From: Pristionchus mayeri
Taxonomy: Eukaryota > Nematoda > Chromadorea > Rhabditida > Neodiplogasteridae
Length of the DNA stretch: 64,000 bases
Direction: 5' to 3'
Assembly: GCA_036245805.1 (NCBI GenBank)
Contig: BTRK01000005.1
Location: 49,158,553-49,222,552 of the forward strand
Below the pieces are notes generated by a model that was not told where the DNA came from, did not search any database, and saw only the letters and a program-made list of their open reading frames with translations. This document shows, piece by piece, positions 11,912 to 25,600 of the stretch. How positions within the stretch are numbered: the first letter of the stretch is position 1; the number at the start of each line of letters is the position of its first letter. The position numbers and the translations under genes are program-made.

Positions 11912-14900
11912 TTACTTCTTCGATTCCATCGCTCGCACAAGGAATCCGAGTCGTTTGCGGCCTTCCGACGCATCGCCATTCTCCTCTGCCTCGATATCCT
12001 TGAAATATTCAAAATCGAAAACATTGTATTCGAAACATTTGGGTAGTTGACACACTTTAGCGAGAAACGGAGATTTCGAAAATATAGATTTTCTCTAGAT
12101 GGTTTCCGAAGAGTACGCAATTTACAAAAGTGACAGAAAGGAGACTCACGTTCGGATTGATCAGATGCATTTCGTTATCCGTAAGGCGGAATGAAGCAAG
12201 ATGCGACTTAGGAATGACGTCCTGAAATTTGGTTTCATATTGTATCAATGTGGTGGCACATTATTTTGAGAAGTTGACACTGTGTCAAGGATCTTATATC
12301 AATTCCTTTGTTTAAATTTTGAGACAGTGTTCATCCGAATACTGTAACAACGAACGCTCGAGGAAAGAAAAACGTTAACATGATATTGCGCAGTACCTGA
12401 ATCTTGAAGGATGCTCGAGTGTGCGGGATCGTCTTGATGAGAGCGAGGGAGCCGATAGTGGGACACTGAACAATATTGTTTGAAATCCGGGTCATCGACT
12501 CAAAAACCGGACTACGAAGAACAAGTACGTTGTATTTAGTTTCAACAAAACAGTACCTCAATTTTTTTTAAAATCTCACCTGATCAGCCAGATCCGTTGC
12601 CATCATGTGCGCGATTGCCGTGTTGCGATCGAGCACGTAGTTGAGTTCTTTAATTAGCTATTTAATTGATTAAATAAATAATAAGAAAACATATGAAAAT
12701 AAACTAACCGAAATCATCATCATCCTCGCCGAAGGGATTCATCAAAAATTGCCCGACCTGAGCGAGATAAGAAATATGAGTAATAATAACGAAAATTACA
12801 AAATTATTATCCAGGACATACATGATACGACTCTAGGAAATCAATGAAAATATATTCAAACCTTCAACCATCCAACGTAGAAAAGCATCTGGAACGTTGT
12901 GAAAATAGGACCAAGAATTACGATCTAAAGGAAAAATATTTTGATACATCGCATTTCTGATTTTTCTAAACAAACTGGTTTTTTCTCGTGAACAGTTAGC
13001 ATTGTAATTGTAAAAACTCGTAATATTAAGACATATCTTCTCAATCAGAATGGAAAAGGCATTTCTCTAAATCATACAACGGTCGGCCTTACCTCCGAGC
13101 CCATGCTGTGCTGGTCGAGCTTGGGCTGACGACCGATCAAGCAAATGAAGAAGTAACCGTAGGTAGCGATAGCCACGACCTGAAAAAAGAAAAAAAATCG
13201 ATAATTAAATATTTAAAGAATACAATTGTGCTTTGGTAAGCAGTTATGAGTTGATTTTTGAGGTCGCTCTGCACACGATTTCCAGAAACTATACCATTTT
13301 CAAGAAGGAGGAGACTGTGGTATCGTTTCTCGTACTCTAAAAGTTCAACTCACCTGTGTGTATACCAGCGGGATCTTCACCCAGTCGTACACGAAGAGCA
13401 TCGCGAATCCATCACGGAATGAGTAGACCTGAAAGTGATCTTTGAACTTTAATTCAATTTCATTGCATGGGGTTCGGTATGCAAGCATGTTATTAGACCT
13501 GAATGTGATCTTTGATCTTTCCTTCAATGCGATTCAAAAGTGATTGGGTGCTAATGCACTCTCGGTCATTGGTCACTTCACCGTCGTTTGATTTCATGTT
13601 TCGAATCACCGAATCAGTGAACCGTGTACGACTATGGGTTCCACTATATGTTCGATTGAAATGTTCGAAATCGTCTAAGAACTGTCCCGGTAAAACAAGA
13701 ATTGGAATTGTCTATTGATTACTAAAACATGACGAGTACTGATGCACTGATGCAATTCGGAATTCGGGACACCATCTCTTTAATTCTACACTTTACCCAG
13801 TGTATAGAAATTGAATTTTTCGGAGTGTAGTATATCACGCCTCTCACAAGAGAATCGAGCTGGCCATGGGAATGGAGTAAAAAGCGGCAAATGAGCTATG
13901 GCCGGTTTTGGGCATCCTGAGGAATGCCTAAGACTCCCCCAAAGTCTCATTGTGATCACTTCATTTTGGAACTCACTACAACGGGTTGGATCTCGGCACC
14001 TCCTTCTTTGAGGGTATTTATCGCGCCTCTTGTGAAAGATAAACGAAAAGCGCCCTCTGAGTGACCCCAACTTTTTTTTCGAGCTCTTTCGATCTGTGTG
14101 TTTCATGTCCTCAGAAAATGAATTTGAACAGTGCTACAGTTGAGGCTACTTTTCTCAAAACTGTAGGTAAAGCCGCAGCTGAAACTTTCCCATTTTGTGC
14201 AGTTTATCATGGGCTATCGAATGAGTGGCTTGTCATGAAAATACAGGGGGGCAAACAAGAGTTATGCCAATTTTACTGTTTCCGATCGCTTGAAGTCTTT
14301 CATTGCACCCCGCACCGCGCGTTTTCGAGCGAGCGAGCTGAAATTACAAGGGAGAGACAATGGAACAATGGGATCATTTCATTCCACTCGCTCGAAAACG
14401 CACGGTGCGGGGTGGAATGAAGAGACTTCAAACGATCGGAAACAGTAATATTGGCATAACTCTTGTTTGCCCCCCTGTATTTTCATGACAAGCCACTCAT
14501 TCGATAGCCCATGATAAACTGCACAAAATGGAAAAGTTTCAGCTGCGGCTTTACCTACAGTTTTGAGAAAAGTAGACTCAACTGTAGCACTGTTCAAATT
14601 CATTTTCTGAGGACATGAAACATACAGATCGAAAGAGCTCGAAAAATTAGTTGGGGTCACTCAGAGGGCAATTTTCGTTTATCTTTCACGAGAGGCGCGA
14701 TAAATATCCTCAAAGAAGGAGGTGCCGAGATCCAACCCGGTGTAGTGAGTTCCAAAATGAAATGATCACAATGAGACTTTGGGGGAGTCTTAGGCATGCC
14801 TCAGGATGCCCAAAACCGACCATAACTCATTTGCCGCTTTTTGCTCCATTCCCAAGAATCGACGTTCTAGCTCGATTCTCTGGTGAGAGGCGTGATATAC

Positions 14901-17366
14901 CACACTGATGGCTCACCTGCTGCAGCAGCATCTGCATCTGTACCGAGTCGATCTTCTTCGCTTGGTACTGCTTGCGGATGAGGTTGATGATCCAGAGGGT
15001 GGGGATGAACCTTACAAATAGGGGGTGGGATAAGATACTAGTTACGTATTACTGAAGGGGTGGGGGTCTTTTCGGGTGAGGGAAACTACATGACTACGGT
15101 CTTTTTAACCTTTTAATGTTTGCATTTTTCGGAACTAACTTTCCATTCCATATTCAGCATTGTGGACTTGAGAAATGAAAATCCGAACAATTCATTTGCT
15201 TTCGTCAATCGTAGAATAAGTATGTGGTCTTTGCATCAAATTTAAATAAAATCTGTTATGAAATAGGTTCGGGGTATTTGTCATTCGAATTCGTTAAAGC
15301 TCACCACTTGCCCTGCGGCGCATCCGTGCTCATGTAGAGGTCGTATTCCTCCTCGGTCATCAACTTCGCCTCGACGAGATGTCTTTCGGTAGGGAATCGT
15401 TTGAGGGTGCGAACGGAAATGCCCGACCAGGCGATCGCGGACTGAAATCGTATTTACGGATGTAATTTTGATTTCTAATAAAAAGGAAATAGTTTTTATC
15501 CCTTTGTGTAAGGATCTTGAACCCTAGGTATTCAAATAAAAAAAGAGACCTGAAGGGAGGACCAGCGAGCGATTGCCTCGCGTACGGGCTGATTTTCCTG
15601 AAAGATTTCATCAGTGTCTCATCACTCTCATCAGTGTCATTGATTTGGTCAATTTTTCCATGTACACGAGTTTCAGTAATCGAAACATGTTGAACCAGTT
15701 ACTATGTTCAGAATTTGCAGTCAATACAATCATCGGGCACTATTTATCGTGTTGTTTTTTTTGAAAGTGTTTGTACCTTTCCTGGCAGACACGCGGCGAC
15801 CATCATCATCATCTTGTCGGGCCATGAGATCCAGTTGAACTGCTCCCACCTGAACAGAAGTAAAGTGGATTGCTTAATCTTCGATTTGAAATTAAACAAT
15901 TTTTTTTTTAATTTTGTTTGCGGGAGATATGCGGGATCATTTCGCCCCGTATTTGTTGCCTTGGAAAGGATCTTTTTGGAATGATATTTGGAACAACATG
16001 AGACAACTAGGCCTGTGTACATGCCACAGTTTTTTTCTTTTTATTATTTTGTAAAAAAAATACGTACCATCTCGCAACGATGAGGGAGACGAAGAAACCG
16101 AGCAGGAACGAGAGTGGAATGTACTGAGTACCGATCTCACACCTGCGAAACATTGCATATTATCATCACTAGTTCAACGATAACATTTGCATATTCACTA
16201 TTCTAAACTGATTGATTCGAGTAACGCATTTTTCATCGACAAACTTTTGTTTTTTTACTATTTTTAAAAAATAGTATTTGTCGATTTCCGTATTTTGAAA
16301 ATTTAGGTTGCACCAATTAATCCAGCCGGTGAAGTATTCCTTCTGCTTCTCATCCAGCACGTAGTACTGCAAAGTAAAATTCAGTTTCCACGAATTCCAA
16401 TTCACCAGTCGACAATCAGTCGACCGATTGATCGAAATTTGCCAGACAGCGTCAAGAATGTGAAGCCGCCGTGCCTTCCGTTAGTAGTGTTTTTGATTTT
16501 CACTCATGTATTTCCCACGAAATTGTTTTGCTATTCGCATCAGCAGTTCTACTTGAATTACGTGATTCCAAATTAGCCATTACAAATCGGCGGCGCGATT
16601 TGTGCTATTAGCTGTGCTCGGCAGTCGCAGTTAACTTGATTTAGCGTAGTTCACCAAACGAGCGGTCTGCTCTCGTTCTCTTGATCAGCGCGAAGGCCAT
16701 CTCTCTAGCCCACCCTCCCTCCCTCTCTTCCCCTCTTTCATCTCTTCCCCACACATAGTGGACACATTCTTGTGTGACGGAGCGGAAAATAACGCTGTGG
16801 TTTTTGGGCGTTAAGTAAAAAGTTCCAAAGCCGGAATCAACTAGAAACTGAGACTGACATCATAAGAAATTACTCAATTCTGCGTTCTCAACAATCAATA
16901 TGACCAGAGTGCGACTACGCATGTAAAAAATAGTAGATTCTTGCGAGTCCAAGAATACACAGGCGCGATTGGACTCGTGCGGTAAGTTTCGATTGAAGAT
17001 CTGAAGTGAGTAAGCGGTACCTACCTGAAAACTGAGAATGGCGTAGTAAGCGGCGTAGAACCAGATCAGATCCTTCAGCACGGCCTTCCACAGGGAACCG
17101 CGCCATCTGCAATTTATGATTTCTTTGAAAAGATGATTTTGGAATTTGGCTTGTCAAGGGATTACAAACAAATATAAAACGTTGTTTTACTTGGAAATAT
17201 GTCCGTGTCAATGAATCTCAACTAGGAACACAAACTGCCATTGCAATCCCCCCACAACACACATATCCATTCTTAAAAATTATAGCTTGAAAATTAAAAT
17301 TATACAACAGTATAGTTTTCACCTGAACATAAGCGATGAGAACTCCTCATCGTATGAAATAGTCAT
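11912..17366 (-). CDS. Bestrophin family anion channel, copy 1
   Basis: Sixteen exons join in phase into 391 residues: 17323-17366, 17025-17106, 16314-16366, 16068-16142, 15777-15849, 15550-15597, 15305-15441, 14917-15010, 13354-13428, 13093-13179, 12862-12924, 12709-12757, 12580-12647, 12397-12465, 12150-12221 and 11912-11998. Bestrophins form pentameric, calcium-activated chloride channels in the plasma membrane. Family marks in order are the start MTISYDEEFSSLMFRWRG, IPLSFLLGFFVSLIVARWW (TM2), KRFPTERHLVEAKLMTEEE, DWVKIPLVYTQVV, and the acidic calcium-clasp region NPFGEDDDDFELNYVLDRN. The core is complete; only the variable tail is short, as in many nematode paralogs. The intron between 13428 and 14917 carries a 1.1-kb foldback element. 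Exon 14 and the last acceptor (TTTCAAG) are the least certain parts. Confidence 0.9.
13824..14906. mobile_element. Foldback element with about 500-bp inverted arms, copy 1
   Basis: The left end AGTGTAGTATATCACGCCTC is mirrored by GAGGCGTGATATACCACACT on the right. The complementarity runs inward for about 500 bp on each side, to a spacer of roughly 50 bp near 14335-14385. The two arms differ by scattered substitutions. The open frames seen in both arms are mirror images of each other and carry no recognisable domain, so I read them as incidental. It sits in the bestrophin intron between 13429 and 14916. A diverged relative of one arm is at the right edge of the window (about 63431-64000). Confidence 0.85.
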
Positions 17367-18310
17367 CGTTCAGAGCTGAATTTCTTTTTTTTAAGACCTT
17401 GAAATTCGACCAGACCAAATTTACCTACACGAGCGAATAATAGTGGAATTTTATAAATACTTCTGTGATTGCTGTACTTTCCTAAGATAATGCGGTTGAT
17501 AATTTCAGTTGCATTTAACCAATCGCTGCACGATAGGACCTCGTGTCCATCGTGAATGAGTAACAAAGAACTGGTGTGGGAAGTTGCACGACTAAACCAC
17601 TTTTAACAGCAGATTGGGAAGGGAAGAGGAGAAAAAATGCCGTATTTGCAAATCTCACGTGAAGAGCGCAAAAACTTGAGATGCTTGGCAAATTGAACGA
17701 GAGTACTTAGAGGTAAACGGCTTGAGTGAGGCTAGCGAACGAATAAGAGAGCGGACTGGAATTTGCTGGAATTCTAAAGAACCGCCTATTTTGACTGCGA
17801 ACGAATGAGTCATTCACTTAATTAGCTTAGATAAACTGTGGTAGAATATTGTGGTAACTTATAATGTTGCGCGACACCCATTCAAAAGAAAAGAAAAATG
17901 TGAATTGTCATGATTCCTACACATACGTTAATTTACTTGCGCAACTTCTCTCGCAATTAGTTCTTTTTTTTCCTAATGATGAAATGTGCACATAGGCGAA
18001 TGAAATGGAACTTTCGAGCTGGGATTTCCCCAGTTAACTCTCCTCAATTACCCTTCTCTTTCACGATCTTTATTCATCATGGGGATTCCCATTCTCTTTG
18101 TAGGGAGTCAAGGTCGGTCTGAGTGGGAAAGGCAAAATAAGCTAGGGAAGTGTGATTTTACGATTTCGGTGTGTGACTAATGATGTGGGCGCTCACGACT
18201 TTTCCGCGGAGTACGCAAAAAAAAATCTTGAAATATTAACCCATATAACAGTCTAGTATTCCGATAATATGGATCGTTAAATCGTCGGTTATTTCATGGT
18301 AGGCGATCTA
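17367..18310. other. Upstream region of bestrophin copy 1
   Basis: No gene is supported between the bestrophin start codon and the mariner fragment. The promoter should be here, but I see no clear TATA box or other defined element. Confidence 0.4.
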
Positions 18311-18920
18311 TTAGGTTGGCATGAAAGTCTTTGGCACTGGTTTTGTTTTTACACTGCTCGCCGCAAATGCCCTTTGGTGTTGCCTCGTTCCTAGTGAATA
18401 ACAGTCAGTGATTGGCCTTTATAGTAAACAACTTCCCATTCCTTTTCCTTAAATCAAGCTCTAGTAGAACAACGATGTATGTTACTGGTGCCACTTACGT
18501 CCGACATGTTCTGCTTTGCCTCTCTCTATCCTACACCACGATGAAGGATTCGGAGACCCCACTGAAGAATGTTTATCACACACATGCCCCCTCTACAACG
18601 CCTGCAGAAATTGGATCCATCGCTCCGAAGAAGACGTCTTTTCCCTCTATGATGATGATCGATCTGGGAGACCGCGTTTGATACATTTTGAGACTTTGTA
18701 GAAAGCTGCTTAAACGAGCTCATTTCAAAATGCCCGTGAAATGACTATTGCACTTAGATTCCACCATTGCACTGTCAAAGAAGGATTGAGATATCTTGGA
18801 ATGAGGAAATTAATCGGTCGATTAAAATCCCATGATCTGATCCAAGCCAGTCATGACCTTCGAGTCGACGATTCCAATATTTTCCTCATTCTCCGAAGTG
18901 GGGATCGATGGCTGGAACGG
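18311..18920 (+). mobile_element. Mariner element, 5' half only
   Basis: It starts with the inverted-repeat end TTAGGTTGGCATGAAAGTCT after a TA and runs into the transposase region. It stops abruptly after GCTGGAACGG, where the second duplication unit begins. The same sequence continues into a full element at 29084-30333, so the truncation is the duplication breakpoint and not decay. Confidence 0.9.
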
Positions 18921-19453
18921 TTCGGGAAAATTGTCGAATAATGGAAGTAAGTGTTACTTATTGTGGCAATAAATAGTCATAAATGTTAATTCTCTCTCTC
19001 TGCCAAATCCCAAAATATAAAATGAAGCCCCCTAGTCATGTGATCATTCATGTGCGCAATTTAGGGATTTACGTTATTTATTCTTGGACTTATGCTTGTT
19101 TTCATTATCATTATTTGTCAGTGTATGATGTCATTTCTGCTTCCGTTTGGTTTCTCCTCTTCGATTGGCTTCGCCTTCTTCTGCTATTTCGAATGGGCCC
19201 CCACTGAATGGGAGCTCTCTCGATACATTGCCATCGCACTCTTTGATCTTTTCGTCGCAATGTGAGTTATTTTCATATATTTTTTACTTTGAAATAGCTA
19301 AACGAAATCGTGGCACTTTCCAGCCTGGGCAACCTCTTAACGGTACTTGCTATAAACATGGATCCCGAGTTTCGGAGGCAGTTTGATAAATTGCGAGCTA
19401 TAGCTTGCATCAGGAGACGGCTTAGATTAAGGGTAGGATCTATGCTTCGATAA
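18921..19453 (+). pseudogene. 3' fragment of the sre receptor
   Basis: The duplication starts in the middle of sre exon 7, so this copy has only the last 26 bases of that exon (to about 18946) and the last two coding exons (about 19122-19261 and 19324-19453). The first five transmembrane segments and any promoter are absent. Sequence upstream is mariner. Confidence 0.85.
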
Positions 19454-20226
19454 TTGGGTCATCTTTATAAAAACTAACCATTACTGCTGAATTCACTACG
19501 ATATTTTGAAAAGCGAATCGCTTGCAAACGTAAGGCTTTTCAGTCTCCAACCTACAAGAAGTCTGCACTAAAAACTTCACACAAGGCACAGCCAGGAAAG
19601 GAAGCGACTAGCGAATCATACTTCGCTCAATTCAATAACTCGTGGATGCGCTCGAATTAAAAATATTTCCTTATTGTTCGCACCTGTTCGTCATTCTTTG
19701 CCAATATCTTGCGAAAATAACAATTTCAGAAGTGGCGATACAAATTATTTTTACGATATTCCAGAGAAGGTGCCTAATCGGCAAATTGAAGCTGATTTTG
19801 ACTTGATGCGTTAATGCGATTGATGCGATGTTTCTCCTTACTTTTTTGATGTCAAACATTTTTGTTGAAATACTTCCACAAAAATTCTTTTTCACAATTG
19901 TATTCACTCATGTGGCATATTTTCCCTTGATCATTACAGTTTATTGCATGCCAACTAGCTACTTCCTTGGCTACAAAAGATATAGAACAGTTGTGAGCTA
20001 ATCATCTGCCTGCGGTACATCATTCAATTTTATCAAATGACCAATTTCAAGTTATAAATAATTCAATTGCAAGAAATGCTTGATCACGAGAATTCAGTTG
20101 CCTCCATTCTTGAATGTACGACATAACGAGATGATGGATCAATGGTTGAAGCGCCTGAATGTCTTTGAATAATATAAATTAAGAAACGGTGAAGGAGGTA
20201 TTGTGTTCGCCCTTTTTAAAAATATT

Positions 20227-21815
20227 TTATGTTAGTTCACCTATCGAATGTTTTCTCATAAATTGAATCATGAATAATCGCAACGGAGGCGTTCCAAATA
20301 TTGTCATTGCCGAATTTACCAGCGAATTAACCGAAAGAAGTAGCAAAGTGCTGACGAAGATAACTGCAATGCATATAATTTGATTTATTTGAAAATTACG
20401 GAGTTTAAAATTTGGGTAGTCGTCTCTTCTTTCAAAGGATAGTTGCACCATTTTAGAACCAAAGATAAAAAAAAACTCACAATCATGGTGTCCAATCCAC
20501 AGCATCGACACAGTCATTCCCACGGGAACAGCCATAAATGTTCCGAAAACAAAGATCTACAATATTGATGATTAAAAAACATAACAGTGCATTTTTCTTA
20601 TCGAGAAGACTATTAAAATTATTATTTTTTCTGAAGAACAGCGATTCCTACTTGAATTATAGAGAATAGTGTTTGACGCAAGTAAATCGCAGTTCGGACA
20701 CTAAATCAGATTTATGTTAAGAATTGACGAAATTTCAGGAAACTTGCCACGCGCGGACTCGATATTTCGACACCACAAACAGTATATGACCGGCACATAT
20801 ATATGTGAAAATGGCGCATGTTCCAATGATGAAGACAATTAGGACTCCGCTTATCTGGAAAATTGATGAGCAATAAATTTGAGTAGATTAGAAGATTAGT
20901 TCGATCTTTTAGTGGTTTACACCCTTACAACCTATTAAAAAGAGAAAACAGTTGCTTTGAACTCACGATTGAATCTTCCCTCTTGATTACCGCGAAATTC
21001 CGACTAGTTTCTAGGAATTGACACTCTGGACACAGCTAAAATAATGATACCTTTAAAGTCTCAGTACTCTCTAACCTCGCCCAGCAGTGTCCCGGAGTTC
21101 ATTTCTTCATTGTTAAAAGTGATTTTCGCATAGCGAAAAGCCGGAAGTGAGATGTAGATCAGTAATGTTATTGAAAAGACTGAAAAGAAATGTTGTCGAA
21201 ATGCATTTGAGAATGATCGGACTCATGCTGGTTCTCTGTCGGAGTTTCAAGAAAGATGAATTTGGAAGCAGATTTTGTTGTCGATAGAATACGAGCAGCA
21301 CAAAGAAACCACAGAGGAAGACGACGAGAAATATCCATGTCGCCTTGAATGAAAAAAAATATTTTTAAAAAACGTAATTTCTAGAATTTACTTTTTGGGT
21401 AATATTGCATTATTTTCGCCCTAAATAAATCAACAATTCGAACATAACCCAGAATTACATAAGATGGAAACATACATAATTTCGATTACACAACTTACAA
21501 AATTGACGTGAAATGGAACGAAGTGTGGTTCGCATGTTAAGCCGATACAATATCCGCCTCCCAGAGTTGAATAAATAAAAGGAACGAACAGAATCGTGAA
21601 GTGGAAATTTTGAATAAGATACAAAATCTGAAAAAAAAGTAATTCGCTTTAAATATTTCACTCACATGAAGGATGAAGAATACATAGAAGATATTATCTG
21701 TGTAGATCTTTCGAAATTTTGCGATCAGATAAAGAGTTATCGAATTGATGCAGAAAGAGACAATTCCGATGGAAATACAGAAAGGAAGAATCATATTGTC
21801 GGCTGGAATCCTCAT
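20227..21815 (-). CDS. Serpentine chemoreceptor, Srh/Str-type, copy 2
   Basis: All eight exons of the copy at 9455-11043 are present at an offset of 10772, with the same splice sites and an intact 298-residue frame. The one difference I noticed in the coding sequence (21601) exchanges two His codons. Both copies keep their whole upstream region, so both could be expressed. Confidence 0.75.
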
Positions 21816-22390
21816 TCAAGTTTCAATAGATGTAGAAGAATGTCGAGAAACTAAGAACTGGAAGGGATAAGCACATTAAAATGCGCATGTGATTGAAAAA
21901 GAATCAATTTTGCTCGAAATAGAGTTAATCATTTTCAATTAACTTTTGCTTCGAGAGAATGGTGCCTAAGCGAATTCGAATTTCACAACACTGACAATGG
22001 AGACGCCAAGAATCGTGGTTGAAGGTGCTTAGTCAAATGAGAACCCACCGGACGAGTGCCAAAAAAGTACACGGATGAAGAAAGCTTTGGCGATTCTCAT
22101 TAACTGGTCCAATTATCGTATTGAAAGAACATAAATCGAGCTTTGAGAATTTAATGTGTTAGAACTACTGGTGCTTTGCGTATTCTATCAAAGAACATAC
22201 CACTTTATCATACCACTTTATCACAAACTTGGTGTTTCAACAACGAGTATTGCGTAGCAATGCCACTAATGATTTCATATTTTCGCATTGCGAAAAGTGC
22301 ACATGAGATGAAATTACCTGTACCGAGGTAACAATTTCAGATCTCATTAAATGTCATTGGTGGAATTCAAGCGTGATATGATTTGCTGGC

Positions 22391-22469
22391 ACTAGATCGA
22401 TTAAGAGCTATGACATCGTGATATATCTCAAAGGCGGTATGACGTCGTAGTTCTCAACCGACCTAGTGC
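22391..22469. repeat. Hairpin element (family ii), duplicated copy
   Basis: This is the copy of the hairpin at 11619-11697 carried by the tandem duplication. Confidence 0.6.
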
Positions 22470-22683
22470 CGAATTGGTTCGATGCGAACTAACAAGAGTA
22501 CAGTGAAATAGTAAAATAAATCGATCGATCAAGTTTTCTCAATTATTTTCATCTATGGTGTTGAGATATCCATCCTGTTGTTGTTGTTTCCTGGAAACAA
22601 AAGATTACATCGAAAATCTAGCAAATTAAAACATAATAGGTTATGTTCAACGTTCTGTTACAGCTCTATACAAGATAATAAAT

Positions 22684-25600
22684 TTACTTCTTCGATTCCA
22701 TCGCTCGCACAAGGAATCCGAGTCGTTTGCGGCCTTCCGACGCATCGCCATTCTCCTCTGCCTCGATATCCTTGAAATATTCAAAATCGAAAACATTGTA
22801 TTCGAAACATTTGGGTAGTTGACACACTTTAGCGAGAAACGGAGATTTCGAAAATATAGATTTTCTCTAGATGGTTTCCGAAGAGTACGCAATTTACAAA
22901 AGTGACAGAAAGGAGACTCACGTTCGGATTGATCAGATGCATTTCGTTATCCGTAAGGCGGAATGAAGCAAGATGCGACTTAGGAATGACGTCCTGAAAT
23001 TTGGTTTCATATTGTATCAATGTGGTGGCACATTATTTTGAGAAGTTGACACTGTGTCAAGGATCTTATATCAATTCCTTTGTTTAAATTTTGAGACAGT
23101 GTTCATCCGAATACTGTAACAACGAACGCTCGAGGAAAGAAAAACGTTAACATGATATTGCGCAGTACCTGAATCTTGAAGGATGCTCGAGTGTGCGGGA
23201 TCGTCTTGATGAGAGCGAGGGAGCCGATAGTGGGACACTGAACAATATTGTTTGAAATCCGGGTCATCGACTCAAAAACCGGACTACGAAGAACAAGTAC
23301 GTTGTATTTAGTTTCAACAAAACAGTACCTCAATTTTTTTAAAAATCTCACCTGATCAGCCAGATCCGTTGCCATCATGTGCGCGATTGCCGTGTTGCGA
23401 TCGAGCACGTAGTTGAGTTCTTTAATTAGCTATTTAATTGATTAAATAAATAATAAGAAAACATATGAAAATAAACTAACCGAAATCATCATCATCCTCG
23501 CCGAAGGGATTCATCAAAAATTGCCCGACCTGAGCGAGATAAGAAATATGAGTAATAATAACGAAAATTACAAAATTATTATCCAGGACATACATGATAC
23601 GACTCTAGGAAATCAATGAAAATATATTCAAACCTTCAACCATCCAACGTAGAAAAGCATCTGGAACGTTGTGAAAATAGGACCAAGAATTACGATCTAA
23701 AGGAAAAATATTTTGATACATCGCATTTCTGATTTTTCTAAACAAACTGGTTTTTTCTCGTGAACAGTTAGCATTGTAATTGTAAAAACTCGTAATATTA
23801 AGACATATCTTCTCAATCAGAATGGAAAAGGCATTTCTCTAAATCATACAACGGTCGGCCTTACCTCCGAGCCCATGCTGTGCTGGTCGAGCTTGGGCTG
23901 ACGACCGATCAAGCAAATGAAGAAGTAACCGTAGGTAGCGATAGCCACGACCTGAAAAAAGAAAAAAAATCGATAATTAAATATTTAAAGAATACAATTG
24001 TGCTTTGGTAAGCAGTTATGAGTTGATTTTTGAGGTCGCTCTGCACACGATTTCCAGAAACTATACCATTTTCAAGAAGGAGGAGACTGTGGTATCGTTT
24101 CTCGTACTCTAAAAGTTCAACTCACCTGTGTGTATACCAGCGGGATCTTCACCCAGTCGTACACGAAGAGCATCGCGAATCCATCACGGAATGAGTAGAC
24201 CTGAAAGTGATCTTTGAACTTTAATTCAATTTCATTGCATGGGGTTCGGTATGCAAGCATGTTATTAGACCTGAATGTGATCTTTGATCTTTCCTTCAAT
24301 GCGATTCAAAAGTGATTGGGTGCTAATGCACTCTCGGTCATTGGTCACTTCACCGTCGTTTGATTTCATGTTTCGAATCACCGAATCAGTGAACCGTGTA
24401 CGACTATGGGTTCCACTATATGTTCGATTGAAATGTTCGAAATCGTCTAAGAACTGTCCCGGTAAAACAAGAATTGGAATTGTCTATTGATTACTAAAAC
24501 ATGACGAGTACTGATGCACTGATGCAATTCGGAATTCGGGACACCATCTCTTTAATTCTACACTTTACCCAGTGTATAGAAATTGAATTTTTCGGAGTGT
24601 AGTATATCACGCCTCTCACAAGAGAATCGAGCTGGCCATGGGAATGGAGTAAAAAGCGGCAAATGAGCTATGGCCGGTTTTGGGCATCCTGAGGAATGCC
24701 TAAGACTCCCCCAAAGTCTCATTGTGATCACTTCATTTTGGAACTCACTACAACGGGTTGGATCTCGGCACCTCCTTCTTTGAGGGTATTTATCGCGCCT
24801 CTTGTGAAAGATAAACGAAAAGCGCCCTCTGAGTGACCCCAACTTTTTTTTCGAGCTCTTTCGATCTGTGTGTTTCATGTCCTCAGAAAATGAATTTGAA
24901 CAGTGCTACAGTTGAGGCTACTTTTCTCAAAACTGTAGGTAAAGCCGCAGCTGAAACTTTCCCATTTTGTGCAGTTTATCATGGGCTATCGAATGAGTGG
25001 CTTGTCATGAAAATACAGGGGGGCAAACAAGAGTTATGCCAATTTTACTGTTTCCGATCGCTTGAAGTCTTTCATTGCACCCCGCACCGCGCGTTTTCGA
25101 GCGAGCGAGCTGAAATTACAAGGGAGAGACAATGGAACAATGGGATCATTTCATTCCACTCGCTCGAAAACGCACGGTGCGGGGTGGAATGAAGAGACTT
25201 CAAACGATCGGAAACAGTAATATTGGCATAACTCTTGTTTGCCCCCCTGTATTTTCATGACAAGCCACTCATTCGATAGCCCATGATAAACTGCACAAAA
25301 TGGAAAAGTTTCAGCTGCGGCTTTACCTACAGTTTTGAGAAAAGTAGACTCAACTGTAGCACTGTTCAAATTCATTTTCTGAGGACATGAAACATACAGA
25401 TCGAAAGAGCTCGAAAAATTAGTTGGGGTCACTCAGAGGGCAATTTTCGTTTATCTTTCACGAGAGGCGCGATAAATATCCTCAAAGAAGGAGGTGCCGA
25501 GATCCAACCCGGTGTAGTGAGTTCCAAAATGAAATGATCACAATGAGACTTTGGGGGAGTCTTAGGCATGCCTCAGGATGCCCAAAACCGACCATAACTC

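Larger units (their letters stand above)
8149..18920. repeat. Tandem duplication, left unit (10,772 bp)
   Basis: This segment is repeated immediately at 18921-29693. The left edge is within sre exon 7 and the right edge within a mariner element. I noticed only three differences between the units: one substitution at 10829 against 21601 (silent in the srh-type receptor), one near 12560, and one extra T near 25900. Confidence 0.9.

Noticed and set aside
13786..14908. Pairs of open frames in opposite directions with nearly equal sequences
   Set aside because: They are mirror images produced by the two arms of the foldback element, not genes.
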